NCBI GenBank assembly: GCA_015832175.1
Contig: WJXW01000005.1
Span: 1,736,001-1,800,000, forward strand
From: Paraphaeosphaeria minitans
Taxonomy: Eukaryota > Ascomycota > Dothideomycetes > Pleosporales > Didymosphaeriaceae
Length of the DNA: 64,000 nt
Direction of reading: 5' to 3'
The translations under genes were made by a program, and so were the position numbers. Shown here one piece after another: positions 34,024 to 46,318 of the stretch. The stretch's first letter is position 1. Each line of letters starts with the position of its first letter. The notes beneath the pieces were generated by a model. The model worked only from the letters and a program-made list of their open reading frames with translations, was not told the DNA's origin and made no database searches.

Positions 34024-35304
34024 GCATGTCATAATCTCAGGTAAAGCAGGATATCTATATCCCCGACGAGGCGGTGCGTGAATAGTGCAAATTGCACTGG
34101 ACATCGTTTCCAGCAGCTCCAATGAAAATGGTACATACACCATCCTTTTTTAACTCACACTGATTTTGTATGATCCGTTGATATACCAACGTGATTCCTT
34201 GACTGTTGACCTTGGTAATTTTTAGTCTTGGGTAAAGCACCGTTCTCAACCATCTGCCATGGCGCTAAACAGTTGAGCACTTGTGTCTATGTCGCCATGA
34301 TTGTGCGCAAGCACCGGCAACACACGCAACCTGCGCACAGTTTCGTCAGCACAACCCAAGCGACCCTTTCCCCGCTGCAAACTCGCGCTATCCATCCGGG
34401 CGCTCCAGGCCGGCAGAAGTCATCTCTCACTCTCAGCCACCGCAAACTCGCACGCCTTGCTAAAGATGCTCTTCACATACCCCTGCCCTTCCGGCGCTCC
34501 TCCTCCACGATCATGAACAGGCCATCCGCAAGCTCAGCATGTATCTCGCAGTCGCTGGTGAGCCGCATGGTCACCCTTTGCAGACCAGGAAGCGCAGCGA
34601 GGTCGGAGGTGACATCGCTGCTATGGACACTGCTCTACACGAATGGGGTCGTCTAACAGCTCCAGTGTCTTGGCAGCATTCATGTCAAGATATATGAGTG
34701 CGTTGTCGAGGAGTGCTGCCTTCTCCTTGTATCTTGGGGGCCTCTTGCTGGTCTGCTCGGGCATGTTTGATGCCGTTGTTCTTCGTGTCGGCGTTGGAGA
34801 CGAATGTAGTTTGAACTGTTGGGTGCCACCGGCGTGTAGCTTTTCTCATCTTTAACACTAGCCATGATGTGGTCTCAAAGTGGACGGCCGTTTGATATCA
34901 CGAAGCGTTTTCTTCTTCCGCCTGCGACGGGTGGAGGTATCCTCAGATACAGTGAGAAGGGATGATGTAAACGAGGCTGTGAAGAAGTGAAGACGGAAAA
35001 TAAGAAACAAAGAGGCATGAGAAAGGGGCAGAGCAAAACATAAAGATATACACCACAATAAGAGTTCTCGCCTTCACCATTACAGGCATATCCGGAGAAC
35101 TCCAAGTTTGAACGATCAACTATCAATAGAGGTATAATTCCAGATACCGTCCGGGTCTTATGAAACAGACACCACTGACTTAATTCCAAGATCGGTGTTT
35201 TCGACCGTTGTCCAGAATAAAGCAAACGCGGATACTACTTGATCGGGTCGATGGAAATACTCAGGATACGCAATTGTGCCTGGTTGGAAATGCCTGGCCC
35301 TAGT
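34024..35304. other. Intergenic region containing a relic
   Basis: About 1.3 kb. It contains the frameshifted relic described separately (34420-34764, minus). The remainder, 34870-35300, shows only short random ORFs. Confidence 0.4.
34420..34764 (-). pseudogene. Frameshifted small gene relic, family unknown
   Basis: The minus strand carries three protein-like stretches in different frames that follow one another. First, from 34764, MPEQTSKRPPRYKEKAALLD and a helix ending TLELLDDPI, closed by TAG. Then SDVTSDLAALPGLQRVTMRL and ELADGLFMIVEEERRKGRG, closed by TGA. Then, one base out of frame, GYVKSIFSKACEFAVAESER and a TGA at 34420-34422. The first break could be a very short intron, but the second looks like a true frameshift. 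Together they would make a helical protein of roughly 110 residues. I do not know the family. The alternative, three chance ORFs, is less likely given their good end-to-end order. Confidence 0.4.
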
Positions 35305-36298
35305 TCACATATCCCCCGACCAATTGTCATACTCATCATCATCCAGAATCAATGGAGACGGAGCGGGAGCAAAATTGAGATCACGTTCGAAGACCATGTC
35401 CAAATCGTTGCCCGTGATGGCCTTGTGAAACGATGTGATCAGGTTCTTGAGGTATTCTTCCGACTCTCCGACATATATGATCAGAGCATCTTGCTGTGCC
35501 TTAGGTTTATCGCAGTAGCACTGAGTGAGAGCCGTGCGAAAGCAGACATGACGGAGCGCAGGAAATCGATCGAAGTGTTCAGGCTGCGTCCAACACCCAG
35601 GCAACCAGTCTTCGAAGTTCACTCTCGGTGCGGCGGCGTATTTAGTGTAAGCGTGCCAATTTATCTGATTGGTGAATTGAAGCCGAGTGATGGTCTGCTG
35701 CGCAGCGATGGGGATATTGGACTCGTCCATCCATTTGTGGATAGTTTGAGTACAGTCTGAATGGAATGTGTTCAGCTTGAACGGCATCAAGACCGTCTCC
35801 ACGTACGTCTGTAGAAATTATCAGCTAAGCACGAGTTTGTACCGGCAGGTAGCTCACCTGGCGCGAAACTTGAAGCAGAGCGAGGTATGCTCTCTTCTTC
35901 CGCTCACTGTTCCCAAACAACCGGCCAGTTAAATCGACTGTGAACATCTCGTCTCCAAGCGCATACTCGTAGATGGTGGATCTGATCTCGGCTGGAAGCT
36001 GTAGCAAGGGTGACGATAGCTGGTTTTGCTGCACCCTGTCTCCCGTTAGACTTGATATCGCATGTTACAGAGTACAACAGAAGAGTACACTTGATAAGTC
36101 ATGGTCTGCAGCGACTTACATTTTGAAGTACTTGCCCTTCTTGCGATCCACATCCAGCAATCCGTTGGGGAGGAAGCGCACGCGCGGGTACGTCTTCGCG
36201 GTTTGAGCGTGGCCTGAGTTCTTCATGGCTGCGGACGGCGGTGTCGCTCGCTGTCCTGCGCTCGCCGAGGAATCTCGCGTTGGAGCTGGTGTCGTCAT
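35305..36298 (-). CDS. LPAEIR-motif (F-box-like) protein
   Basis: 286 residues from exons 36120-36298, 35858-36035 and 35305-35808; introns of 84 and 49 nt are GT..AG and keep phase. The first exon is disordered (MTTPAPTRDSSASAGQRATP). Exon 2 carries LLQLPAEIRSTIYEYAL followed by KKRAYLALLQVSRQ, the signature of a very large Dothideomycete family that resembles an F-box start and is often annotated as such. Exon 3 is a folded domain with LQFTNQINWHAYTKY and HFDRFPALRHVCFRTA, ending in an acidic tail (LDDDEYDNWSGDM). The start is ATG at 36298; an upstream TTG is in frame but unlikely. Function in this family is unknown; ubiquitin-ligase adaptor is only a suggestion. A related relic lies near 55.0 kb. 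Confidence 0.75.
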
Positions 36299-37618
36299 TG
36301 TGATGGGTGATAACAAGCGCGCTCGGCCGTAGCAGTGATAAAGTGAAGGAAAGGATGAATGTGGGCTTTCTTGGGCACACGAGAGGCTCCGTGGGTTGCC
36401 GTGTACTCTGTGGAGCTAGAGTGCTCAAGTGTGAGGGAAGACGAGGAGAGGATTGGATATTGGCCATCAAAGTGGTCAGGCGGACCCGTGAAACCAGCAG
36501 GCACCCGAACCACTCCCAACACGTTACTGGGGTTCGGGTAAGACAGCACATAAACACACGTGTCACACTCTTCCACTTGTGAGAGGCATGTAAATCGAAA
36601 ACATCGCCTCTTTATTGTTTAAGACACTTTCCACCAGCTTGCGGCCCGTACCTGATTACACTAGTGCGTTTACCGTACCTGTAGGTAGGTAGTAGGTGAT
36701 TACCTATGGGCGGCACCTCCTGCAATAAGCAGGAGAAGATCCGCACATTCCAACTACCAAAAACAATCATGGATACTACCAATCATCGATAGTGCGCGAG
36801 AGAATTATTCCATGATGCTGTATCAGAAAAGAATCAATGCGAACAGGCCTAACCACTGTCGACTTGCTGGCCGTGTTAAAGAAGGACATAAAGGCACGTC
36901 AAACGGCCGCCTGTGACCTAGATCGCGAAGGATGAAGACGAATTAATTTTGCAGCTGCCTTTCCGCTCATCATTTCCGATTGCGGAAGCAGTCCTCGACG
37001 ACAAGACAGCCTTAAATCAGGTATTGTATGCATGTTTACCATCTGATTTGCCAACAGTCATGAGCTCATTCGATTGCTAGTGTTCCAAAGCTGCTGGGAA
37101 CACGGGGTTTCCAGGAAGAGAGACGTACGAAGGATTTCATCAGTTTTACGGCGGCTGAAGTTAAAGGCAACCATATCGGTGCTATTGACCGAGTGTAGCA
37201 ACGAGCTGAGTCGACCCAGATCAGGCAGTCCATGGGGAAGTCCATACCATGAGTAGGTTTCGTTAACAGTTAACATTGTCCGTTTTAAGGTCCCAAGAGT
37301 AGCCGTCGCCTTCGTCAAGTGTCTGGGCCCGGCTTTCGTCTTATATAGATTGACCTTCGCATAGGCATGAAGAGCTTAGGGCTGCGGGACCGGACCATGA
37401 CCGGAATTTATTGGAGGCCTATTTAACATCGAGTCAATAGAAACACTGGAAACTCGAGGAAGCCTCATAACGTCCACGGATACAGGCTATGCCATTGTCG
37501 GCAGTGTCGTACCGTGTTTGCAGACAGGCCGTGGTGCGCTCAGGGCACAATGTTGCAGGACTTGAAATTTGAGTTTCAATTGGATCATACTGTTCCAAAT
37601 CTCTCTCAGACGAGTAAG
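36299..37618. other. Intergenic region
   Basis: About 1.3 kb between a divergent start and the 3' end of the next minus-strand gene. Near 36665-36700 there is a cluster of GTAGGTAGGTAG / TACCTA motifs like those in the 26.5 kb hairpin. A minus-strand frame at 37058-37276 (MLTVNETYSWYGLPHGLPDL) is weakly protein-like but not callable. Confidence 0.35.
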
Positions 37619-38815
37619 CTACCAGTAAGTCCCAATCGAAGTGTAGTTCACCGGGTCCTGTCGAAGCAAGTTCTCCGTCTCACGCTCGATCAGCTCCTCT
37701 CGCGGATAATCATGCCTCGCATTCATCCGCTTCAGCTCTTCGTTCTCCTCCCCCGCACGCTCTTCCTCAATCGTTTCCAGTGCTTTGCCAAGTTTGAGTG
37801 CGTCTTCAGCCTGGCTTCTGGCAGCGTGGTACGCGTCCATCTCCTTCTGTTCTTGCCTGGTCATGAGATTCGGACGAACAACCACCTCAACTGAAGCAGT
37901 CCACACTTCAGAGAGGTTCTCTAGGAATGGCAAGAGATCCTGGATCACACGGGCATAGAAGCCGCCTTTATGGGTGACAGGTGGACAGGGTATACTTGGT
38001 TTCGCGCGGCGAGACTTGCGGATTTCACCAGGTTCGTGCTTCGTGCCATCTTCTTTCTTCTCTTCAGCGTGCTCGAAATTCCAGTCCAGATACTTGTAAC
38101 GGCAGTTGTGCTGTGACCAGGTCAGTCTCAGAGCCCTCGATAAGTGGAAGGACCCGTAGGTACCGCAATATTGACATAAGCGAGCTCTTTCTGAGGTAGC
38201 ATCCGCACTGGCTGCGTCCTGCCTCGACTGCATTGCCATTTGAGAACAATGTCGACCATGTCCTCGCGCACGAGATTGTGCGCATATTGTCTCTGATATC
38301 GCTTGATCTTGCTGTGGAGCATGGTCTTACAATCTTCTGATATTTCTGTAGCATATCTGGCCGAGCAATAGTCACTATGCGCCTCTAGTTAGCTCCGCAG
38401 GTTCTTAAAGCAGCACACACCCAGTTGGAGCAGATCCCAGTTTTACGTTTTTGGCAAGAGAGCAAGTTCGCTTCCTGCAGCAGGCGAAGCAAGATCCTCT
38501 GCGATCATGCGATGGATATCTCCAGTATTGTATTCGATCGCATGAAGAACGGCGGTCACGCGCTTCTCGATGTCATATAAATGCTGGGCAGCGTCCGATG
38601 CTTTCGGGGCAACCTTGCTCGTAGGGTAGATATGGCGTCTATGGGAAACTGATCAGCTCCCCTCTGCCACACAGGGACGCAGAGATTGCTCACTGTGTCA
38701 CCCGGTCCCAAGTTTCCAGGTTCGCAACGGGCCAGTTGAACAATCTTTGCAGATGTCAGTTCTACGGAGTTGTCTTCTGCAGCAAAACTCACGGCGTTTG
38801 ATCTGCACTCGGCAT
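37619..38815 (-). CDS. Five-exon hypothetical protein
   Basis: Rebuilt from exons 38793-38815, 38694-38744, 38447-38638, 38164-38374 and 37619-38110; all four introns (48, 55, 72 and 53 nt) are GT..AG and the phases close exactly, giving 322 residues. The start MPSADQTP sits in a 23-nt exon, and this is the only combination I found that keeps one frame throughout. Readable segments are LYDIEKRVTAVLHAIEYNTG, KTMLHSKIKRYQRQYAHNL, HNCRYKYLDWNFEHAEEKK, GGFYARVIQDLLPFLENLS and a charged helix EQKEMDAYHAARSQAEDALK. It looks alpha-helical and soluble. I do not recognise a family, and no catalytic motif is visible. No track of hydrophobic segments. Confidence 0.7.
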
Positions 38816-39470
38816 CTTCGCGGCTGGGTGGGTTGAGCGCGGAAAAGTTGGCGAGTGCGCCTTTTAATTCCTGTGGCAAGGACGGCAGAGGATGCTGAAA
38901 GTAACTTCACGCTTCGCTTGCATAAGTGGTAATGTGAAAGGTGAGGGTAGCGGCTCGCATTGCCCGCCACGTGCGTTTCTCCGTCGACGTCAGGTGAGCG
39001 TGTGCGACGACGATGGACTCGGTGAACATGAGAGTGAAGGTGATGAAGTAAGTGATAGAACCATGCGTGACACCGAGAAAGACAAATGCTGAAGTATCCG
39101 GTGTCTTGTTGACTACTTGGAAGCTGCACGAAGGCGCTCGGCTTGATCTTTGATCGCGGATACATCAGTCGCAATCCAAAGTTTGCTTCCGGGCTGATGA
39201 GAAATACCAAAATGGAAGTCGTTAAATAATGCGATAATGGTATACTATGTTCAGCACCTGCAAAGGGCAACTGGAGCCATGCTATACTCGGACCTCAGTT
39301 ACCTAACGCCCTGCGGCATCGATTAATTCTTGTTCCATGTTGTTCAAAGGATTCCATACACACATCTATGCCCAAAGCAATGCAATATCACGAAAATGAA
39401 GGACTTGTACAGGGTATCAACGCTCTACATCTATCCATTACCTCCTCTCCCCTTTGCTTTTAGCCCCTCT
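38816..39470. other. Intergenic region
   Basis: About 650 bases upstream of the five-exon gene and downstream of the 7-TM gene (both minus strand). Overlapping ORFs in it look like shadows. The 3' end of the 7-TM gene and the promoter of the five-exon gene must lie here. Confidence 0.4.
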
Positions 39471-40951
39471 CTACCCCAATCTTGTCCATGTCCCCTTCGT
39501 CTGATGAATAACCAAACTCGTCTCATCATCACTATCCCCCTTCCCCTGCATATAATCGCTCTTCACACTCCCCCCTTCGGTCAGATCATCCACACTCTTG
39601 CTATGCACCACACTCTGCTCCCCGGGCTTCAGCCCCTTCTCATGATCAATCTCCCCATCGCGCTCTCGCCCATTGTCAATCGGGTCGCTCTGGATATGTA
39701 TGTCCTTGGTAACCTTGATCTGGTCGCCCGTCGGCACGAAGCTAACGGTGCGGTCTTCGCGCTCCGAGGTCGACTTGATGCCGAAGTCGGAGAGCTCCAT
39801 GATGGACGAGCGGCGCGCGAGCGTGCCGGCGCGGGTCGCGCTGGACTTGGGACCCGAACTGGAGAGGTTGCCTGAGTCGAACTCGCTGGCGACACGGCCA
39901 CGGTTGTCGCGGCCCGCTTTGCGGGAGGAGGAGATGGCGATGCGTTTGATGAGGTTGGCCATGGTCATTTCGATGTTAAGCTTGACGAGGTAGGCGAGCG
40001 GGTGGAATTGGATGTAGCTGTGAGGTCTTGGTTAGCCTGGTTGGAGGCATAATGGATGAGGGCACGTACATGAAGGAGTTTGGTATCGACATGGCGGCGA
40101 TGATCATGACGTCCATAAGGAGAGAGAGCAAGATGATCTTCTGGTTGAAGCGAAAGAGCTTATTGTACTTTTGCAGACCGTTGTTGATAAGGTTGGCCTT
40201 AACTACCCTGAGGAAATACCAGTTGAGTGCGGCGTCTATGATGAGATATATGACCTTTTCGATACGATCCCAAATTTTGTTCACGAAGATGTACCTGCCA
40301 GCTGTTAGAGGAGACCTTGTAACGATATAAAAGACAAGCATACGTATCATTGGTTTGCATGCGGGCTGGGACCCAGATATTGAACACACTGATGTTGATC
40401 GCTGTGACCGTTACTGCGGTAGCAATCATAATCATTTTTGAGCGACGTCGATCCGGCACGATGAGCCGGATTCTGTTAATGATGATCTGAAGGAGGAGCT
40501 GGACCTGGATACACCAGCAAGTCACTGCGTACTGTTAGATTCGCGAGAACAGGCTGTCGAACTGGTTGTGTCAAGGTGTTGGGTTACTCACAAACGGTGC
40601 AGAAAAAATAAAAGCCTATGCTCGTCAGTGGTGGATACGACGCGAGGAGCGAGAAAACATACTCGGTCTAATGCACTTCAGAATGTACAAGAAACACACC
40701 AGCCCCATGATAAACGAAGCAGCCATCTCTAGCCATATCATCCATATGTACACGCTCCGCAAAGGTGACCGGGAGCTCCGGCATTGTTTGTATGCGAGCC
40801 ATACGGCTATGATGAAATTGATGAGCGTCGCCACCCACACCACACATGTTATGGCGACGTCTGTGTGAGTGATCGGCTCATCTTTGAAGTGCTTCCCTAC
40901 GAAAGGGCCCCATGGGCGGGTGTTTGCGTCTGGTCTCCACACCCTGGTCAT
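39471..40951 (-). CDS. Seven-transmembrane protein with long cytosolic tail
   Basis: Exons 40663-40951, 40592-40615 (24 nt), 40344-40524, 40070-40294 and 39471-40017 join in phase to 421 residues. Seven hydrophobic segments are visible: DVAITCVVWVATLINFIIAV, YIWMIWLEMAASFIMGLVCF, FYFFCTVLTCWCIQVQLLLQ, MIMIATAVTVTAINISVFNI, EKVIYLIIDAALNWYFLRVV, ILLSLLMDVMIIAAMSIP and FHPLAYLVKLNIEMTMANLI. A hydrophilic, Ser-rich tail of about 165 residues follows (RRSSIMELSDFGIKSTSERE, DDLTEGGSVKSDYMQGKGDS). The layout is that of an orphan receptor-like membrane protein of Pezizomycotina. No retinal lysine or known ligand motif is evident to me, so the ligand and coupling are unknown. Confidence 0.78.
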
Positions 40952-42570
40952 GGCTATGGTAAAGATTGAAGCAGTGGCGGTTGGCTTCAGAAAACGTAAC
41001 GAAGAGGCACACGCTCAACGAAGAAGAGTTGGATAATCACACCTTTCTAGAATAGATTCATACCGCGAGTCGAAAGGGGGAGCCACTCTCTTGAGAGGGA
41101 AGCAGAGCACGACGGGAGGGCTAGTCCCACGTGTCAGGCTCTGACATCAACCAGCGTTCGCATTTAGACTTTGTTAGCGGGAAAGGGGAGACGTATGCGA
41201 ATTCTAAACACCGTAAAGCCGCATTTCATGGATACAGGATATTTAGTCTCGGCTTGCACCGCGCCGCAGGCCGTAGAGTACCGTATACTTTGAACAAACA
41301 GCTGAGCCCAGCTGCGTAGACCAGTTGGCCAGCAGCTGCGATACATCATCTATGATACCTTTCCGAGCGGAGGCGTGTGAGCCGAGGTGGGAAACCTCTG
41401 TATGGCATCTACGGATCGGCAGTACTGGTCCCGCTAAAGATGCCCCAGATCGACGACTGGTTCGTACAGTTCCACACTTCAGGAGAGAAATGGATTAATT
41501 CGTTGGGGCTCATTTGGTAAGGTACCAGCGTAGATCCAGATAGGCGACGTCGATCTTTGAGAGAGGAGAAATTGCCATGCTGAAAGGGGATAGTCCAGGG
41601 CCTAGAAGTCGCCGCATCAAAAACTAGACAAGTTTTTGGCCACTAAGAACTGAATCGCGAGTTCGGGTGAGCCCTCCCCGTTTCGCGTCGAGAAGCGCGC
41701 GCAAGATATTACGAGTGTAGATCGACGAATCGGGTACTCAGGAAGGTTTACCGTGAGGCACCGTTGGATCGAGTCATGTGTATGCTAAAAGATAGCCACT
41801 GCTGATGAATCTTTTGGAGGCTACGGCCATAGAATTTTCGTGACACCAGACTGTCTCTTCTGTAAAGATGGAGTTGTATACTCAACCGGGAGAAGGGAGC
41901 TGAGTGTTCGTGACTGTAGTAGAGTTCGAAGCCAAACTAAGCGCAAGAGACACCATGCGTTGGTGCTGGAACGAGGAAACAGAACGAGGTTCGGAATTGC
42001 GGGCCTATCGCGGAGTTTTTTAAGAGGACAATGCACTCGGTGAAATAACTCAGCTACGGGAGAACGAAGGTACGTGAGAGGCTGAGGAGGTTTTAGTTAT
42101 GCGCTATTCTCGCTCGCGCCGTGGCGGCTTCCCTGTTTCGTGTGCACTCAGTCCCAGAAGCGGGAAGTGAAGCGCAGGCCGCCTTTCATGATGGTGGGTG
42201 CTTTCGATATCGGCGCAACCGTACCTGCGTGGTGCTAGGACCCAGAACCCATCTTTTTCTTGTACAAGAGTTGAAGTGTGGGGCACGCCTGCACACGACA
42301 GTAGGAAGTGCTCAATGATCGCAGCAGCGTAGGCACTGAGGACATGCATTCCACACGAGCAGCAACATTTCCACACGAGCAGCAACGCCTCGGCTCAGTG
42401 GCGTGCTTGTTTGAGCACATAAACACCCCTCTACGTGATTTTGGAGGACCATTAATGAGCGCAGTCAAAGTCTCAGAGGTTCTGTACAAAGAGCCAGCAC
42501 TCACTCCACATGCGTACCTCCACCATTGTCAATCTAGAGCGTCAGCCCCTTCCTTGCTGTCATCCCCGTG
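40952..42570. other. Intergenic region
   Basis: About 1.6 kb between two minus-strand genes. It contains the promoter of the 7-TM gene and the 3' end of the next gene. A 20-bp direct repeat pair occurs at 42347-42386. ORFs in this stretch look random. Confidence 0.4.
42347..42386. repeat. 20-bp tandem duplication
   Basis: Two adjacent copies (42347-42366 and 42367-42386) share CCACACGAGCAGCAAC preceded by CATT or ATTT. A minor replication-slippage duplication. Confidence 0.7.
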
Positions 42571-45557
42571 CTAGTTCCACTCATCGTCCAAGCTCCAGCT
42601 CTCGCCACCTTTGCGATTCTCCTCCTTCGCCTTCTTCTTGTCGTTCACGCTAGTAGCCCTCGACTGCTGCCTCACCCAGTCTCTCGTTCTGTTCATGCCA
42701 GCTGTGTCCGCAGGAGCAACCTCAGGCCCCCTCATTTTCTTCTCCAGCTTGGTCTGCAAGTCTAGTAATTCATCGATCAAGACAACTTTGGGTATCTTCT
42801 TGAGCTGCTGCTTGACATCGCCGACCTCTACAGACGTAGTCGGGCGGGCTAGGGTGAGCTGATCACCAGGTCTAGTGGTAAGAAGCGCCGCGTCAGAGGG
42901 GACGATCTCCTTGCCAAGTATCTTAAGGAGTGTGCTGTGGGCTCGATACTTGAAACGGAAGACGGCGTACTGTGTTTGTGTCAGTGATGTTGCCACGTGA
43001 TTGAAACTCCGAAGGAGATTTGTGTCATGAACACTTACCGGCTTCTCGAGATTATCAAGGTATTCTGGTCGGCCGATAGCATGACCGTATTTCAAGCCCT
43101 TGCCTGCACGCACCTGGTGCTCGACACCTTTCTTCGCGGCATCTTCTTTCTTCACTTTCAGCAGCGGCTCGGCGTCCACGCTGTAATCTCTAGAACAAGT
43201 TCCAGACTTCTTATCTGGTGTAGGAGGCGGGAATTGCCGGTGTCGTTTGGTGGCTACTTCTGAGCGCAGTTGGCGATACTTTGATAGCCGTATCTTCGAT
43301 GGCCTACTCTTAGCCTCGTCAGTGGTATTCCAGGGATTTCTTCCATTCGCCATGCTGTCCGCCTTCTGAGAAGCGGACCAGCCATTAATGTCAGCTTGCC
43401 AGCTGGAGTCACTGGCTTGGAGATCTTTGGGCTTTGACGGGGCATCCCACGCTGTTTCTTCCATAGCACCACCGTGGTCCATCTCAGTGGTCCACTTATC
43501 TTTTGGAATGGAATTTCTCCCGTGCATTTCGGATGGGCGCCCGGTTGATGGTCTCATTGTCTCCTTTGTAGTCCATACGCTTTCGGTTGTGTCCTTGGTG
43601 GGCTCTCCCCAATCTTTATCGCCGTGCACCGTCCTGTAGTCGTTGCCGACGAGCGGAAAATCGTTTACTAAGTTCTGAGGCATAACGTGGTTCTCCAGCG
43701 CCGACCACGCTTTTGGTGCGATCTCTGAACTGTCCACTTTCCAAATCGACGCATCCTTGCCGTTAGCAATAGCATTACGTACGGACTTTTCGAAAGTACT
43801 GAAACCGTTGCCGGGAAACGGCACTGATGGTGCCAAGCTCACTGCAGGGGCAGTGGCAGCATATCGTCGTTGTGGTTCTTCATCTACCTTCAAGTCGAGC
43901 AACTTCTTGGAAAGAGCATCAACAAGGGGAGCTGGACTCACAGCCGAGCCCACCACAGAAGGGCCGGCTATATGTGAGATGCTTTCCGAACGATGCACTG
44001 GCAGAGACCAAGACCCGCTAGAACCTGAGCTTGCTTCAATATGTGTCCAACCTTCACCGTTAACGTTGGTATCCCAGGCAGATGCTGAGGAACGAGATCG
44101 TGCAGTGTGGAAGTCAGAAGATTGAGTCCAGTGGCCCGTACGAGTTGTCTGGGCAGCAGGTGATGGGGCATGGGCGGCAGGAGAATCTCGTCCCACAGAC
44201 ATGTGTTCATGCGGATGCTCAGAGTTGAATCTCTTTCGTCCGTGGCCTTGTTTTGGTGAGCCCCATGTGTCTCCACTGTCCCAAGTGGATGATATATTTT
44301 CTTCCTCTCCTCCAGATTCCCACCCATTTCCGGCATTCCAACCTCCTGTCGATGACTCAGGGCGGCGTTGATCCCAGCTAGTCTGCGTATGCTGCATATC
44401 TGACTGGAGCCCCAGAGCGAGGGTCGGCGGCGGAAACGCCAGGCCTCCAGGATCTTGAACTGCATTCACAAACGGGGAAACTGGTGACTTGTTTGGTTCT
44501 GGCCATGAGCCAGGGATGTGACTCGGACGCGCATTATGAGCTCCGATGGAGACTGTAGGACCCTGTGATGAGGTCTGGTAGTATCTGTCGGGGCTTCTTT
44601 GGGCAATGTTCGCGAGTACCTGATCCAGAGAACGCGGATCGAGTGGCATATGCGATGCGGAGGCACCCTGCATACTCGGTTCCGGACCATGTATCGAAGC
44701 GGTCCTGATTTGACGAGGTACAGGACCGCTGCCATAGCGAACGCTTCCGGTGAGACCTTGCCGACCTGGCATATGATCTGGCAGTTGGGGCTGAACTTGG
44801 GAGACCGGCGACGTGTGCCTTGGCCTTGCAGCATAGGACCGGAAACTCAATGACGGAGGAGGACCGCTGTGAAGATGTGAAGAACTAATTGTAGGAGCTG
44901 CGTGTCTGTTTCCACTGCGTAAGTACTCCCAAGCGCGATCATCGTACTGTGGTGCGTAGGAACTGCGTGCTCCGTCATGACGGAAGTGATTGTCCGGCAT
45001 GTCGCCTGCGCCGTCTAGGTTCATGGGCTTTACGTTGACGGTGGCTAATTTGGCGCTTCGTATGCCAGCGCACCGTAACACGACGACCTCGATGCATCCG
45101 AGATTATCGAGGAGTTTCGACGAGCAGGCTTCAAGAGCCTCATTCGCTGAAGTTACATAGTGTAAGCCGAAGTTGTATGACAAGGTAAGATGCGGAACTT
45201 ACCAATGTCGAGCTTTTCGAAATTCCAATCTCGAGCTATCATTGTTCCATCATCCTGGCGCTCTTCCTTTTGCCGCACTACAAAGTTCACCAGAGATTCT
45301 CGATTAGGTGGCTTCCGCAGCTTGAGATTCTGACGGTTGCGATTGCATTGGTAGACGCCGTCAATGAAGACGTACATGGCTAGGCCTGGGGCGATGAACT
45401 CGCTGGACGAGAGACTGATGGCGAAAGCCTGCGGCTGCTCCGCAACAGCAACGAAAGTCTCCACGCAGCCGTCGCCATAAGTAGTGCCGAATTCAAGGAG
45501 TCGAGTCTTACCATGGAGAAGCTCGATGAAGCAGTGGAGGTCCTTGAGGGACGGCAT
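42571..45557 (-). CDS. Large conserved fungal protein with disordered middle
   Basis: 953 residues from exons 45203-45557, 43039-45146 and 42571-42969. The first exon starts at ATG 45557 (MPSLKDLHCFIELLHGKTRL), not at the in-frame TTG upstream. It forms a compact N-terminal domain (FGTTYGDGCVETFVAVAEQP, MYVFIDGVYQCNRNRQNLKL) continued by CIEVVVLRCAGIRSAKLATV. Residues about 180-650 are low-complexity, rich in Ser, Gly, Trp and His. A C-terminal conserved part has YAVFRFKYRAHSTLLKILGK and a basic coil (KKKAKEENRKGGESWSLDDE). The last intron (42970-43038, 69 nt) has no stop and is in frame, so an unspliced form would add 23 residues. I know this domain arrangement from many Pezizomycotina but no named function. 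Confidence 0.78.
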
Positions 45558-46318
45558 CTCCGCTGCGTCGTGCAATGGCGAGGGAGTGAGCTCAATCGGA
45601 CGGGGTCACAGAAAATGTATTCGGGCGTGAATGTTGCTGCCGCAAAGAGTTTTAAAGTAGGTTGCTGGGGAGACAGGCCCATGGCTGAGGGTTCACTCGG
45701 ACAACCATAGAGATCACAATCCACGTGACCCCTTGTAGAATGAACCATGCAAACAGACTGCAAACGAGTGAGACTGGGCCGAATCAAGTCGCCAATACGT
45801 TGAGCGTTAATCGTCGCTGTCAATGTCTAATCCTGGGGCGGCTCTATCGAGAGCGGTTTCCCTTCACACTGCCGCCAATCCTTAATCGCCTACGCACGGA
45901 CCGATATATCGCCAGGAATACAGCCGTGTGGGCGATGGAGCCACGGTTCCAACAAACGTGTCGGAAGGGTGGCAAACAAACCGCTACCAGGAGAACATCA
46001 TGAGGCATCGACCACCTGTACGGCCGTCCAAACGAGGAGTTACATACGCCAACAAATGGCTTCAAGTACGGATACTGAGTGGACGGGGAGACGATGTTTG
46101 AGGCGAGGTGCCAATATGGAAGGAAGTCACGATGGATTACCTCATCGCGCTGAAATGACCAACAATGAGATTTTCGCTGAAAAGGTTGCATCGTTAAATT
46201 GGTCAAGCTATCGGACAAGTGTATGCAATATATACAAGTCTACGGGTATCAGAAGGTGAACTTTTGAGTAGAGAAGTACCCATACGCCTCAGTTGTAATT
46301 CGTGTCTCCCCTACCTGC
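45558..46318. other. Intergenic region
   Basis: About 760 bases between the start of the large disordered-protein gene and the stop of TRM5. It holds TRM5's 3' end and the other gene's promoter region. No gene-like pattern seen. Confidence 0.4.

Noticed and set aside
38698..39270. 190-codon minus-strand ORF
   Set aside because: It overlaps the first exons of the five-exon gene in another frame and reads as low-quality Arg/His/Ser sequence; a shadow.
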